Assembly: GCA_022835595.1 (NCBI GenBank)
Contig: BQUP01000006.1
Span: 1,446,293-1,510,292, forward strand
DNA length: 64,000 nucleotides
Origin: Cystobasidium ongulense
Lineage: Eukaryota; Basidiomycota; Cystobasidiomycetes; Cystobasidiales; Cystobasidiaceae
Direction of reading: 5' to 3'
A program made the position numbers and the translations under genes. Below the pieces are notes generated by a model. That model saw nothing but the letters and a program-made list of their open reading frames with translations. It searched no databases and was not told the DNA's origin. Shown here piece by piece: positions 24,751 to 37,056 of this stretch (position 1 is its first letter; every line of letters begins with the position of its first letter).

Positions 24751-27700
24751 ATGCCTGCGAACCAACTCCGGCCGGACACGCCCTCGTCGACCTCGCGCAT
24801 CCCTCACCTCGCTGCCTTTACGCCTCGACTGCAGCAGCAGCAGCCAGCAGCATCTGCAAAGAGCACAGGCAGGCTCTCCCTCAACAGCTCTCCAGCACCA
24901 CGCAGACGACTCAGCGAAGAGCCAGACTTTGAAGACCTCATCATGCGAGGCGACACGCTGCGGATGACCCTCACGCCCTCGCGCTTCAGGCAGCCCTCCA
25001 AGGATGGAAGCAGCAACGAGGTGGGCCCAATCAACACTTCTCTCCACGCATCCTGGCTGACTGTTCTTACGACTTGCCCCCACCGCTTGCCGCTCTCGCC
25101 TCCATTCACCCCGACCTCCCTCACAGACCCCACGACGAGTGCACGGTTCCGCCACCACCCTCGGACACACCAGAAAATATAGCCTGCCAGGTCGAGCGAG
25201 AGGGCATAGCAATGGCAGCACGCACAGCGGCACTTATCAAATACCCCCATCCTCCTCCCTCTCACCCCTCAGCGCAGGCATCAAGCTCAAAGCCCGCTCG
25301 GCAGTCGCTCCCAAACAACCCTTCGAAGAAGATGATACCGAATCCTCGAATACCGAAAGGGAGGTGGACACGGAGAGAGAGGATAATGTGGAAGAGCTAG
25401 ATCTAGATTCTGAAGATGAAGCTATTCTTGGGTCTCCCTACAAGCAGAAACGACACTTCCTGTCAGAGACGAGGAAAATGGCAGCCAATAAGAAGAACAA
25501 GGAAACCTTGTTTGATATACTCAATTCTAAACCTCCTTGGGAAGATGATCACCCTTCAAATAATGCCAACGGACAAGCAAGCAGTAAAGCCCAGAAATTG
25601 ATGGGAAGTCGCAATGGTTTGACATCCGCCTCTCCGAGTGCAGCGGGAGCACTACAGACTCCTCATGGTCTAGCACCCAAGAAGTTTGCTCCCATCGCAA
25701 ACTTGAATGTCATACAAACTCTCGGATCGTCCTCTCCGTCCAACGGGGCAAATTCAGAAAGTCGCTTCCTCGATGAAAGAGTTTCGCATGCGCAGGGAGC
25801 GTCTAGTCTGCTCGCTACCCCTTCTATACCAGATACGACAAGCTTATTCACTACTACTTCGATGGACGGACAAAGCGACTTTTTCTCTTCTAAAGCTTCT
25901 TTCGCACTTACTAGGAAAGAGTTCCCCTTACCTCCACAACACCAGCAGCTGAATGGTGCGACACCTTCACTCGACCCGATGAGCTATACCTCGAATAGAC
26001 ACTCGCCGAATAGACTCAACTCGTACAAGTCCTCTCCGGATTTGGGTGTCGCTACCGCCAAGGACTCCGCAATGGGCGCAGCTGGCTCTTCATCCCTTAG
26101 CATCCCTCCATCTACTGCTCTCGGGCTTGCATCACCCGTCAGAAGGTTGCAGGCCAAAGACGAACGCTATGTGGGAAAGAGAGTCAATGATGATCTCATC
26201 GATTTTCTCAAGAGCGCTGGTCCACCATCAGATACCCCTTCTGGTGCTTCTTCACCTGCCGACCTTCCAGTCCTTTTACCATCTGGCGATAATCGAACTA
26301 CTAGCACTTTACCCAATGGTACAAATGGAAAGAGTCGTCTTGGATCTGTTAATTTTAGATCCCTCATGGGGAGGGCTTCTAAGAGACCTAGTACAGCACC
26401 GAATCCTGTAGGTTCAGGTGACTTTTCTTCTGGCGGTGGTAGCCCTCTTCAAGCAGTGGACGAACTCGGACGTATACCTCCAGTACAGCAAGGAGCTCAG
26501 ACTAAGACAACTCATGCTTCCTTGCTAAATCTTGGAAGGAGAAAATCTGAATCTAAAGATCCTCCTGCTTCTTTATTGCACGTCCCTCTTGAGGGCAGAA
26601 AGACCGGAAGCATACCACCAACAGCATACTTGGCTCACACCGCACTCCGCCGTCATATGCAATCCCTATCAACGACGAAACCTGCAATAACAACCACGAC
26701 AATGATTATGACAGAAGGTCATGCAGCTTCTCCGATCTCTAGACAAGCTCGTAACGATTGGGAGTTGGCCAAGAATGTAGAAAAACAGCTAGAATTGGAA
26801 CGTGTTAAGAATGAAGTTCAAGAACGGGAGGATATCAACTTGATGGAATTAGCATTGATTAGGGAATCCTATGCTACTTTTGCGGATGCTCAGGCACAAT
26901 TGACACCCAAAGCATTCGACAGGAGCATGAAGGAACAGAGAGATACAGTGCCACATCCTTCTACTATCACGTATGGCATACAACAAGCACCTCTTTTAAC
27001 GCCTGAGAACTCTCGTGATGATCTATATCGAATTTCAAACACTCTACAACATCGAGAGAAGGGCATGACCGTAGGAACATCACAGAATATGCAAGTCTTG
27101 GTTTCTACGCAAGCAGAAGCGATTTCAGGAGTGGACACACCGCCTGCAACTCCAGAAGAAAGAGTCCATTCGCCTCAATTCACACCTTTGCAATCCCTGC
27201 CAGAAGATCCGGAAACGACGGCATCAGTATCGTCTCCGCTATCCCGCGCTTCCACCAGCACTCCATCTTCTGTTATATCCGCCTCCCCTTCGACTGTCAT
27301 GCCCGGTATGGCCCATAAGCATCAGAGAAGACTTTCTGCAGTTCGAAGAAAACCTTCCTCTAAAGTTGAGACTGGAACTTCTCTTCAAGCCATCACACAG
27401 ACAAGCCTTGGGGATCTCACAGACCAGTCAAATACAAGCGGACGTGATAAGCATGGGAGCAGGGATGTTTCGTCTTCTTCGCGTTTATCTGGTCTTGATC
27501 CAGCTTTTATTTCTACACCCGCTGCTATGCTTGTAGATGAGTATAGAGGGAACAGCGGCAATGCTGTCAGCGGCAGAAGCAGCGAAGAAGCAGCTAAGAA
27601 GAATATACAAGCCGGTCAAGCTTCTGTTCATTCTCTAGCTTCGACTGTTAACTCTGCACTATCAAGTGCTCCGCTATCAGATCTCACACATGGCCCACAT

Positions 27701-28567
27701 CCAACTCGTACCGCCTTGTCGTACAGATCTGGTTCTACAGCTACAATTGCAACCTCGCGACCTCCTTCTACTGTTCTTCTCCCACTCTCACCTCGATATG
27801 TCACAGCTGGTGTCACTGGCAACAAAGCGTATCAAGCAGAAATACATGATATTCTACTCTCTTTGAGGAATAATCTGATTGCTGCTAATTCTGTCTCGGA
27901 ATGTTTGGAGATTGTCGATGCTGCTCTATTTGAGATCGCTTATGAAACGAAGGAATGTCACCCTTCTTCTATCATTGAAGAGGAGATCAATGATACTCGA
28001 TTAAACTTAGCTGTGGAAACGCGAGGTCAAGCTGAGGAGACGCATCCTGTCGCAGATGAGGTAATTAAGGATGCTACAAGAACTACTGTACCTGCTGTAG
28101 ATGCAACCATAACGGGAGAGCAAGTCAGGGTAGTGGAGGTAGTCAAGCTACGAGCTCGAACGTCAAGATATGTCAATCGCACTTTCAATGCCATTATCGA
28201 ATATCACCTCGCTTATCCGTCGCCGCCGTCCATCTTCCCTCTGAACTGTCATCGTCTCGCGGCTATCAAGACGTACACTGAACCGCTTGAGGAAAGCGAG
28301 GCAGCGATTGCTCCTATTGAGAAGATACAGATTGCGCACGACAAGGCTCCCTCACTGGGCTACTCTGTTGGAGACGGTACAAGCACGGAATCAGAAGATA
28401 CGCTCCTTGATAAGACTTCTTCAGACACTACGCTAGTGGGCGAAATTGGTTTTGAGAAAGTGGCCACTGAGGCAAAGGACAGTGTGCATCCAGGAAGTCT
28501 TTCGGTTCATGAATCTCAAGAAGATGGAGAGAAAGCGCGGCAGAAGGCAGCGGAGGCGATAGTTTGA
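24751..28567 (+). CDS. Large disordered fungal protein of unknown function
   Basis: Exons 24751-25020 and 25127-28567, joined in phase 0, give about 1236 residues. Mostly Ser/Thr/Pro-rich, with islands that look conserved: EPDFEDLIMRGDTLRMTL near residue 50, ETLFDILNSKPPWED near 210, VNDDLIDFLKSAGPP near 450, and a helical pair LLSLRNNLIAANS and CLEIVDAALFEIAYE near 1010. The C terminus is acidic. The short island pattern suggests a scaffold with linear binding motifs, possibly at the cell cortex, but that is a guess. A CAG repeat at 24834 encodes poly-Gln. Whether it works with the unknown gene just upstream is unclear; the two read in the same direction with 140 bases between. Confidence 0.75.
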
Positions 28568-29183
28568 TCGCCTGAAGTATTAGAAGGGTTGCGGCTAGCA
28601 GTTTGTTATTAACGAAGCTTTTCCCCCTTTAACAGTGTTCATCAGTCTGTATTTTATTTATGCTCAGTGGGAAGGGTTGATCTTACTAGGGGTAGATTAC
28701 TTATTGTTTCTTATCATTAATCATGCTGTTACCTGCCACGTAATATATCTCTTTCTCTCACTTTCGAGAGCTCTATAAGTTTGCACGAGGGTCATAGACC
28801 GGTAATGGTAATTCAGACTGCACTCCAGGAAAGCCTTGACTTAGCATTACAAGCAGATTATGACATATCTTCCATACGAGTAGCTTTCACTCAGTTCTTA
28901 GGTAGAAGCCAGTTGTTTTGCAAGTTTGGTCTTTCCGAAGCTGTAATGTCGCTCTACAATTAGAGTGAAATTATACAGGCGCAACTAGCAAGGAAAAGAC
29001 TACATCTGTTGTACATGGCACCTTAATTTCTTCCTCTTCTTGAGACTACCAGTGTCCTTCATCAATTCTAGATCTTCCTGAGCTGACTTTTCTCTTTGCA
29101 ATGACTACTTGAAGCTGCAAGCCGAGCTTATTGCTTTCTCTCGCACCAACATCAACGCTGGAAATGAGGATGAAAGCAACACA
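28568..29183. other. Intergenic, no gene seen
   Basis: Convergent 3' flanks; AT-rich, one 60-codon open frame at 28781 without features. Confidence 0.5.
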
Positions 29184-30845
29184 TTACGGCCAGTCTGAGC
29201 AGTTGTTGGAGCCAGAGGCGCGTCTCATTGGTGCAGAAGAAAGCATACCGAGCCCTTCAGCGGCATCGAGACGCAGAGCGCTGCTGCTGCCTTCTTGATC
29301 GACGTCGTCGGCCGGACTGGTGCCCATCCGGTTGCGGCGTCGAGGAGGAGAGGCCAGTGGAGGGAGCAGAGACGACGCCGATGATGCGAATGGTGTGTCC
29401 ATGCTGGAGCTAAAAGGCTGCGCTCGGATGCGGTTGGCAGAGGCGCGTTGTCGCAGAGGGCGCGGAGGGCGGTCGTTGGTGAGCTGTAGAGGGAGATGTG
29501 GGTGAGCTTCAAGCGCAGAGCAGAGCTGGCATAGAAGAGAGTCGGGAGAAGCCGCACCTGTACGCAAGACTCGGAGTGCTGCAGACACGTCAAGTCCTCT
29601 CGCAGATGAAAGACGCCGTCCTCTTTGCCGCGTCTCCAGGCGGTATCCAGCTCGGCTCGAAGGATCCAGGGACAATCACCACCCTGCAAGCAAGCAAAGC
29701 GAAATGTCAGCAGCAGTCTCAGACAGCGTGCATTTCCATAGATGGACAAACCTTTCTCGCATGGCGGCATGTCAGAGTTACGGTGTGCAGACTGCTGTGG
29801 TGGAATGCCAAAGCCTGTCAGATGAACACACGCATGATACTCCGGCGAGGACTACGGAAGACTCACGTATTCTTCAACTCCATGGGTGCCTTGTTGTTCG
29901 GGCTGGTTACAAACATTGCTTTCGCCCATAGGATGAACTGGTCTCTGGTTTCGAAGACCTTCTGGTCTGGATTTACAATGCTGCCGCCAGCTCGGGGTAG
30001 AGGTGAAGCAGGAAAGCCATGATTGTCGTTCTGAACGCCCATTCCAGCTCGAACTGGCGATTCCGTGAGGCTCGAGGAATAGCTTGTATTGCCAGTAGAC
30101 ATTGGTGAAGTGAGATGGCCATCCGACTCGAAGGACGACCGCATGCTACCGAGGGAGCTGCCCAAACTGCTGCTTCTGTCTCTTGCTTCAGACATCCCTC
30201 CTCCAACTCCTCCAGGTCTATCGCTGTACCCCACGCACGATGAACAAATGAAAGGATTCAAAAGCCTCGCAAGTCCCGGTGAAGAGACGCAGGAGATGTG
30301 AGACTCGCTCTTGCAGCTTCCGCAGACCAGCATTTCATCATCTCGAGACATGCTGCCTGCGAATTTGGGCGATGCAAAGCGGTCAAGAAGAGAGGAAGAA
30401 GAAGTCAGTCCTTGCAACATGTACGTTATCAAACAACTTTCCACTCACCACAAATGCAATTAACAGGGTTGGGTTTTAAGCGTCCCAAGAACCTTCGGCC
30501 TGGCTGTAACGGCAATGGTGGTAACTCTGCAGGCAAAGGCGGTAGATGGAAGGAAGTGGAGAATGGCAGCCCCGAGTACAGCGAAAAGCTACCAGTTGGC
30601 GAAGCGGGTGGTAATCTTGGGTGGGATCTACGTCTGGAAAGAAGCGATGTCGGCGGCGATGATGGATAGCTCCCTCTGCTCGAAGAAGGAGGGTCCAAAC
30701 TCAGAGACTCCAAGGGTGGCAGGTAGGTCTGTAAAGGCTGGAGGTTGCTTTCTCGGTATTGTTGTCTTTGACTAGGACCTCTATAACCAGGTGGAAGACC
30801 GCTTAAGCGAGGGAAAGAGGATAGTTCATAATCTCGAGGAAACAT
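29184..30845 (-). CDS. PHD finger plus FAR1-like zinc domain protein
   Basis: Five exons fit in phase: 30449-30845, 29867-30356, 29752-29794 (43 bases), 29558-29683 and 29184-29483, giving 451 residues. Residues 1-125 are Pro/Ser-rich. A PHD finger follows at about 130-180: CIC across the first splice, MLVCGSC, HISC and FICSSC, the C4HC3 set of a chromatin reader. Near 265-350 lies a second domain: WAKAM, then TLTCRHARKGGDCPWILRA, then HLREDLTCLQHSESC. Its spaced C, C-x-W and H/C residues match the FAR1/MULE-type DNA-binding zinc domain. The last 100 residues are disordered. Likely a nuclear chromatin or DNA-binding protein. The next gene upstream (32820-31501) carries a related second domain, so the two may derive from one ancestor. 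Confidence 0.72.
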
Positions 30846-31500
30846 CTCTGAAGGAGAGAAGAGTGCCAGTCAAAGAGGAGCGATGCTGACTACTTCCCTG
30901 TTGAGCGATGTTCTTGCTGTTTTGGGAGATGGAAAAAAAGCAGAGGACGGGTTTCGTGAACATCGACTGTTTTTCCCATCAGCTATTTTCCGAGGGCATT
31001 GTGTCTAGACAGTGCAGCGTTTTTCAAGGATTTTCAGGCATGCTTTCCCACGCTATGCTCACCTCCGAACTGTTTTAAGGCCAACCTTTCATACTAACTT
31101 TCGGAGATTCCCACACCTTGACCCAACTTCTCAAGCCCTCTCTCGGTAAGTCTCCATGTCTTCTCACTACCTTCGGCTTTTGCCACTCGTTTTCGACAAC
31201 AAAGGCGAGGAAAGACGCGTGTACGTGTCCAGAACCTGACAAAACAACAGAGGAGGCGTTCGTTGCTGCGATTCTGAGGTCTGTACTGTTGAGTAATCTA
31301 GTCCTGTTACATTGATCAGAGTGAAACGATCGTAGTCAAGCCTACAATCACAATTCGCGACAGCCCTTGCTTTGGCGTCAGGACAATGTAAATGCCGAGT
31401 CTAACGAAAGATGGAAGCGCTTCAAGTGGACTCAAACCTTTCAGAAAATTCTCAGCAAGTGCTACCAGCCGGAGGCGTCGTATCTATACACCTGCTTTCT
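30846..31500. other. Intergenic, no gene seen
   Basis: Spacer of 655 bases between the two FAR1-like genes: promoter of the PHD gene and 3' flank of the next. No supported open frame. Confidence 0.5.
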
Positions 31501-32820
31501 TTACCACCTATATCTTCGAGCTCGACTAGGAAGTGCGTTTCCAGGATGATGAGCCTTTCTCTTTCGGAGCTGGGCGGGAGTTTCCTCCTCTTCTTCGGTT
31601 TCGGATCCTGAATTCAAAGTATCTGAATCGTCTGATATTTCAATCCTTCTTTTCTTGGTCGATTTAGGCTTGACAGATGATTCTTTAGCTCTAATTTCAA
31701 GATATGCCGCTTTTTCAGTAGCGGGGGTAACTTTCTCTTTGAGCTTGGACTGTACGCAGGGAAGCAATCACAGGACATCAGTCTGTTTGTGAGATAAAAG
31801 CGAGAGTATAAATCAGCTTACATTCATCCTGAGGATACATGCAGCGTTGTGAACGAGAAAGTTGTGAGAAACGATCCATCTAAGAGGTTGGTCTTCGTAT
31901 TCTCTCATGGTGGCTTTCAGCATCCAGGTGCAGGCAGTGCCGCCAGCACCATCCTGTGAGTAAGAAGCTGTCAATCAGCGTGCTGTTGCTAACACGGTCA
32001 TCGGCTGCGTAGGTCGACTCACACTTCGCCTATTCCTGCAGCTGATGGTGGTAGTTCTCGCACTGGAGAGAGGAATTGCGAAGTGGACAAAGATCAGACA
32101 ATGTAACAGTGTTGGATGCAGTTGTCGCACGTCAGCTCACCTCCTTTTCTTTTCAATGACTACCTCGGGGTGTGATGCTGTAAGTGTGGCTATAGCCCAA
32201 TCTTCGAAGGAGTCTTGATCTGGAAAGCTGAGGGCGCCGGTGACAGATAAAGCATGCTTGATGGATACTTTGTTAGGGGCAGATAGTATAGCAGGAGACT
32301 GTGAACGCGAGTTGCGGTCAAGTGCAAGTAGAGGTAGTCTGCAAGAAGGCTTGTCGAGCTCGATAGATCCTGCGACTGGATGGAGGTGCTCTTGGAGGCC
32401 GAATGGGCTGCCACACACTGGTAGAGGGGTCATCATGGCTTGGACGAGGATATGAGCAGCATTCTCAACCTCCTTTTGAGCTGCACCAATGCTTTCTGGC
32501 GTTGTTGTAGGCATATTATCCTGCTGCTGAAGATGATTCGAGATACCTTTGCATTGCAAAGCAGCAATGCAATCCGCGGACGCGATTGTAAACAACAAGT
32601 CGAAGGTTGGGTCATTCTGTGGAAATTGGGGAGTAGAAGAGAAGCTTGCTGTGCTGTCTTCCTCTCGGAAAAGACGCGGCTGCTTGGTCGCTGCGTTGTG
32701 CTCAGGCCCAGAATATGGTATGAATTTCCCACGCCCGAGCCCGTCTAACATCGAAATACGGAACTTCACATGAACATAAAGCATTAGTTTCCCTTCTAAT
32801 GGCTCAAGCATCTCTTCCAC
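31501..32820 (-). CDS. FAR1-like zinc domain protein, basic/acidic tail
   Basis: Four exons in phase: 32141-32820, 32023-32062 (40 bases), 31822-31953 and 31501-31749, giving 366 residues. Residues 1-195 are unfamiliar and partly ordered. Residues 200-284 read DSFEDWAIATL, then TISCRNRRSDGAGGTACTW, then WIVSHNFLVHNAACI. They align well with the second domain of the neighbouring PHD protein (F-x-x-WA-x-A, T-x-x-C-R, GG-x-x-C-x-W). The closing W-x-V...HN pattern is that of FAR1/MULE-derived zinc domains, which bind DNA. The C-terminal tail has a KKRR nuclear-localisation-like cluster followed by an acidic stretch. Function not known; a DNA-binding role is inferred. Confidence 0.65.
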
Positions 32821-33369
32821 CGACGCGAGGTGGTCAGAATGAGCGTGCAGCAGTCACTTAGACGCGTCTAACCGCCGTTTCCTCATATGGACATCCCTTC
32901 TAATGGAACGGGATAAATTTGAAGACTCGTGATTGTTGATCTGCCGGTAGTGTTGGTCTAAGCAGAGATCACTGACGCGCCGCCTTGCCTGTGCACTGGC
33001 GTATTTCTATCTGTCTCGACTTGACATCATTTCTTCCGCATGAATTAGGATAATGCAAAGAGGCTCCAATCGCTTCCATCAGTATACAAGACCATTGAGT
33101 GTTGTTGCGGTAGCTGGAAGAGGTGAAGTGCCTGTGGCTCGACGACTACATGTTTTTGCGCGTTCAGGCATCCTGTCAATCCCGCAAAGTTTCGCTAGGG
33201 ACCACGAGAGCTTCAGCGAACACATTTTCTTAGCGCACCTGGACTCAGTAGAACGAGCACAATCTATTGCATAACTTCTCATCGCTCGTTTTCGCATCTT
33301 ACTTGACACCAAACGTCGAGTTCCAGCTTGCTGACCTGACGACTCGCTTGACGCAGGCGGCCTGGCGGG
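32821..33369. other. Intergenic, divergent upstream region
   Basis: Between the FAR1-like gene (minus) and the poly-Cys gene (plus). A 73-codon open frame at 33053-33274 has no splice or domain support. Confidence 0.4.
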
Positions 33370-33784
33370 ATGGACATTGTTCTCGGAGCATGCGTGGCAG
33401 CTATTGGGGGAGTGTTGCAGGAGTGCGCAGAGACTCGTAAGCTGGTCCTCTTGACCACTGCATGATATCGTCGCGTGTCAAGCAGCCAGCCAGAGGTCAA
33501 GCTGATAGATGTATGGCCTTTGTCTCGATCAACCACATGTACACGCATCTACAGGAAGAGCAATTGTGAGACCCTTCAGTTGGTGCTGCTGCTGCTGGTG
33601 CTGCTGCAACCGTCAAGCAGGCGACTACGAATCTTTGTATGGAAGCCAATACGAGGAGGACTCTCCAGAATACATGGCTACCGGTATCGCTGGACAAGAC
33701 GGCGAGGGCGAACCGCAGCGATTCGGAGTCCATGGCCATGGCATGTTCAGCCATGACACCAAAGCGAGTAGTATCGTTCACTGA
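33370..33784 (+). CDS. Small poly-cysteine membrane-type protein
   Basis: Exons 33370-33436 and 33555-33784 join in phase 1 (CTC|GTAAGC to CTACAG), giving 98 residues. The N terminus MDIVLGACVAAIGGVL is hydrophobic. It is followed by a basic turn and then the run WCCCCWCCC, encoded by TGC repeats. The C-terminal half is acidic and Tyr-rich (YESLYGSQYEEDSPEYM), then His-rich. A hydrophobic segment next to a cysteine cluster suggests membrane attachment with palmitoylation. I do not recognise a family. It is convergent with SPC1, 299 bases away. Confidence 0.55.
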
Positions 33785-34083
33785 CCATCTACGATGACCT
33801 TTAGACTCGCAACCCTCATACAGTCCTCTAAAAGATGGGCACTATCGGAATACGCCACCGATGAAGCCAAGCTATGGGACAACTGCATGAGCAGCGGTTG
33901 CTATCTGTACCCGCTGTATGTAGTATTGCGTAGGATACGTGTTTGAAGTTACTGTGACAACAACAAGGGACTGAGACTGTGGATTGCGCGGTGTTGAAAT
34001 GAACACTTGACTAATGGTAGCATCGCGTCAAGATGACACTCGACCTTTAAGTCTAAGTCGTCGACGAGGATCTGAGAATGGGG

Positions 34084-34590
34084 CTATTGCATCTTCTTGG
34101 AATCTAGAGGTTTTGATGAATCCTGTCCGCTTGTCCCTGCTGGCAGCCATGTGATGGGATGCTGACGATACATGTTCCAAGGCGGCACGACGACCTGTAA
34201 TTGCGGGCAGAAGTCAGAAATCTGCAACAACTGCAATCAGAATGCAGGGAGTTGTATCTCACTACAAGAGCGGTAGCGAATCCAAGAGCATAGATAGCTG
34301 TGGTTATCCGCAAGTCCTGCAGTATGAAGCCGATAATAAAGGCGAGAGCCTGTGGGGCGTGTGATGACGGGTGAGCTGGATTCGCTGAAGGTCAAAGAGA
34401 GCGATAGCTAACGGCAGAGCCAGGGAGGATCCAATTCGTGTATTGCTCAGCCTTGCGCTGCCCTTCAAAGTCCTGCAGCGAGTCTCGCGTTAACTGGAGC
34501 TACGGCGTGCGTTTGAACGAGCCCAAGTGTGCAGCGGCTCACTATTGGGCCTTCAAAGTACGCTCGGACAGCATCGAGCATGTCAGCCAT
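34084..34590 (-). CDS. SPC1: Signal peptidase complex subunit 1
   Basis: Four exons (34543-34590, 34413-34472, 34263-34349, 34084-34194) give 101 residues, the usual size. SPC1 is a small ER membrane subunit of the signal peptidase complex; both termini face the cytosol. The family pattern is complete: YFEGPI then DFEGQRKAEQ before the first helix, ALAFIIGFILQDL as helix one, ITTAIYALGFATALV as helix two, then VVPPWNMYRQHPITWLP at the cytosolic end. Exon 2 uses a GTTAGC donor; other donor choices break the conserved spacing. Diverges from HPM1. Confidence 0.9.
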
Positions 34591-35027
34591 GGTGTCGTGT
34601 ATGCGAAGAGCGAGAATGCAGAGCAGAGCAGAGTAGAGAGTGTTGAGAACAATTGTCGCCTCTCGAGGACGTGATCGAAACAGCATGATGCTCTGTACAA
34701 CCTGTCTGGCTTTGTATACGCAGCCTGTTCTTCAACCGACTCGAGCATCACTTCGTTTCCTACGCTCATCAACACGCATCCTGCTCGCCAAGAAAGCTAG
34801 CCAGGTTCGCTGCCAACAGGGCCCAACGCAAAGCTTCCAGCCGTCTACTTGATTCGACATTTGCAGAAGCAGTACCTTCTTCTGTTCAGAACAAGCGCAA
34901 TAGCAGCAGGAGCCCACTTGTCCCAGAGAGCATTCTGTATCATCTCGAAGATCCAAAACCATTCCCTCGCAATCAATCTCCGACACTGATACCAAATTCA
35001 CAAATTGGGCTACAGTATCTTCCCAAC
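34591..35027. promoter_or_regulatory. Shared SPC1/HPM1 upstream region
   Basis: 437 bases between two divergent start codons; must carry both promoters. No named motif recognised. Confidence 0.45.
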
Positions 35028-36621
35028 ATGGCATTCAAATTCGACTTTGTAGGCTACCGGGAGCCTACATAGCTCAGCTACAAAGCACACTAACACATCA
35101 TCTGCACATCAGAATATCGAGAATGAAGAGCTAGAGAAGTTACACTTTACTACAGGCGAGAGCCCTCTGTACGACCACCCTACACCGCCAGCATCCAGGA
35201 GCAATGATTCTGGCCATCAAAGTCTCGAGCAGCAAGTATCTGAACTAGCTCTTTCAAGTTCCCAAGAAAATGTCGAAAACGATGGGGATCAGTACGACGC
35301 ACGCACTCGCGAAATAAGCATGGATGAACTGGTAAGGGGTCGTTCACGCAATGTCAGGCAAGCCGGTACTGTGCTCACAATACATTATCAACATAGATTG
35401 CGAATCTACCACCTTCTCTATCATATTCTGCCATTCACGTCCCATTGGCATCAACCTCGACTCGTCCCTCTGGTATCGAGATCCTGCGCCGCGACCTTTT
35501 TGACGCTCGCTTCCAGCTAGCCAACCAAGATGACGATTCCGATGACGAAGGAAGTGCGTACGGAAACTCGATACCGCGTCAGAAGACGCCTCCCACCAGT
35601 TTCCGAATGCAAAGTCATTTGCAGACTAGCCTGCCGTCCGATCTCGTGAAGGGCGTGTACGAGGGAGGACTCAAGACATGGGAAGCCAGTCTGGATCTAG
35701 TAGTAAGCCGCTTCTATTGGTTCCATTAGACAAGCTTAGCCTATTCTGATGGACTTGCTGCTCTAGTCGGCACTGGATGAGCAGGGGTACAAGGCCGATG
35801 GCTCAGGCTTGTCCATCGCAGGAAAGCGCACTCTTGAAGTTGGCTGCGGGACAGCTGTGCCTACCTTATATCTGCTGGAACAGCTCTTTCACGAGCTTCT
35901 CACAGAAGAAGCCGCTCAGTCGGCAACCTCGGAAAAAGGAAAGACCGTCGTACATTTGCAGGACTACAACGCTGAAGGCAAGTAGCTGGTTTTCGAAGAT
36001 GATACATGGCACTCGTCTCACATCCTGACTTGTGATCTCTTGATTTCTTCAGTCCTTGTGTATATCACCTTTTGCAACATCCTCATGGCCTTCTGGAATG
36101 CAAAAAGGCAGGTCCAGGCAGCAAGTCAGGCGAGCGAAGCAGAAGTCATACTTCCTGAATCGACGAAGCGGTCCAAGGAGGAGCTCGCTGTCAGTGCAGG
36201 CGTTCAATATACTATTGACATGGAAGAAGGGCCAGACGTGGATGAAATAGAACTTGCCGATGACTTTGTTCAGGCATTCCGTCAATTCCTCGAGCGCCAT
36301 AATATCGAACTCAAGTTCTTCGCTGGCAGCTGGCAAACTTTCCAACCTATCGAGCCTTATAATGTTGTTCTCGCAAGCGAGACAGTCTATGATGTCGAGA
36401 ATCTGCCCCACCTAGTCAAGTTGCTCAAACTTGCAACGCGCCCCGAGCCAAAGGCTGGCGACCTCACCCTCATTGCCTGCAAGCGGGTGTATTTCGGTGT
36501 TGGCGGAGGTGAAGTGGCCTTCAAAGCGGCTATAGATGATTCGGACGGAACAGTCGAGAATGTCTGGACCGGAGGTTCGGGCGTGGAGAGGACTGTGATG
36601 CATGCGAGGTGGTCCGAATAA
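35028..36621 (+). CDS. HPM1: Protein-histidine N-methyltransferase (METTL18/Hpm1)
   Basis: Five exons in phase: 35028-35048 (21 bases), 35113-35331, 35397-35702, 35767-35977 and 36053-36621, giving 441 residues. Hpm1 methylates a histidine of ribosomal protein uL3 (Rpl3). Visible blocks: acidic N-terminal region; SDLVKGVYEGGLKTWEASLD near residue 175, specific to this family; SAM motif I LEVGCGTAVPTLYLL; VHLQDYNAEVL as the next strand; and VVLASETVYDVE near 300. Longer than yeast Hpm1 because of added linkers. Intron 4 is GC-AG (GAAG|GCAAGT). Convergent with UBLCP1. Confidence 0.92.
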
Positions 36622-37056
36622 AAGTAGCTCGAGTATTCTTCTTAATCAATGTGGCGCAGTTGTGGTTGTACAATCTACGTTGATACACCCCTAAATTTTT
36701 TACACTTAGAGTAATACCTGCAAAACAGTATGTGCAGGTCTGCAGCACTGCACAGTCTTGTCGGGCCTGTAGTTCGCCGCAGGCCATCGTGATTTTGATA
36801 TTGTCTCGTATAGCTTTATCGCATATTCGTATGGTGGTCTCTCTATTGCAGGGCAGTGCAGACGGTATTTCTAGATAATATAGCGAGCCAGCGCTAATCA
36901 TGTGTATAGACGGACTCATTGTTGCACTCGAGTTATATATTTCTTCCACTTGGCGTGATCTAGGGTTTCTAGCGTGTCTAACGCACTGATGGCAATCAAA
37001 TATCTATTGGGCAATTTCTAAGTCTGACTTCAGTCCAATTGAGAGCTAATTACTGC
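36622..37056. other. Intergenic between convergent genes
   Basis: 3' flanks of HPM1 and UBLCP1. No supported gene. Confidence 0.5.
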
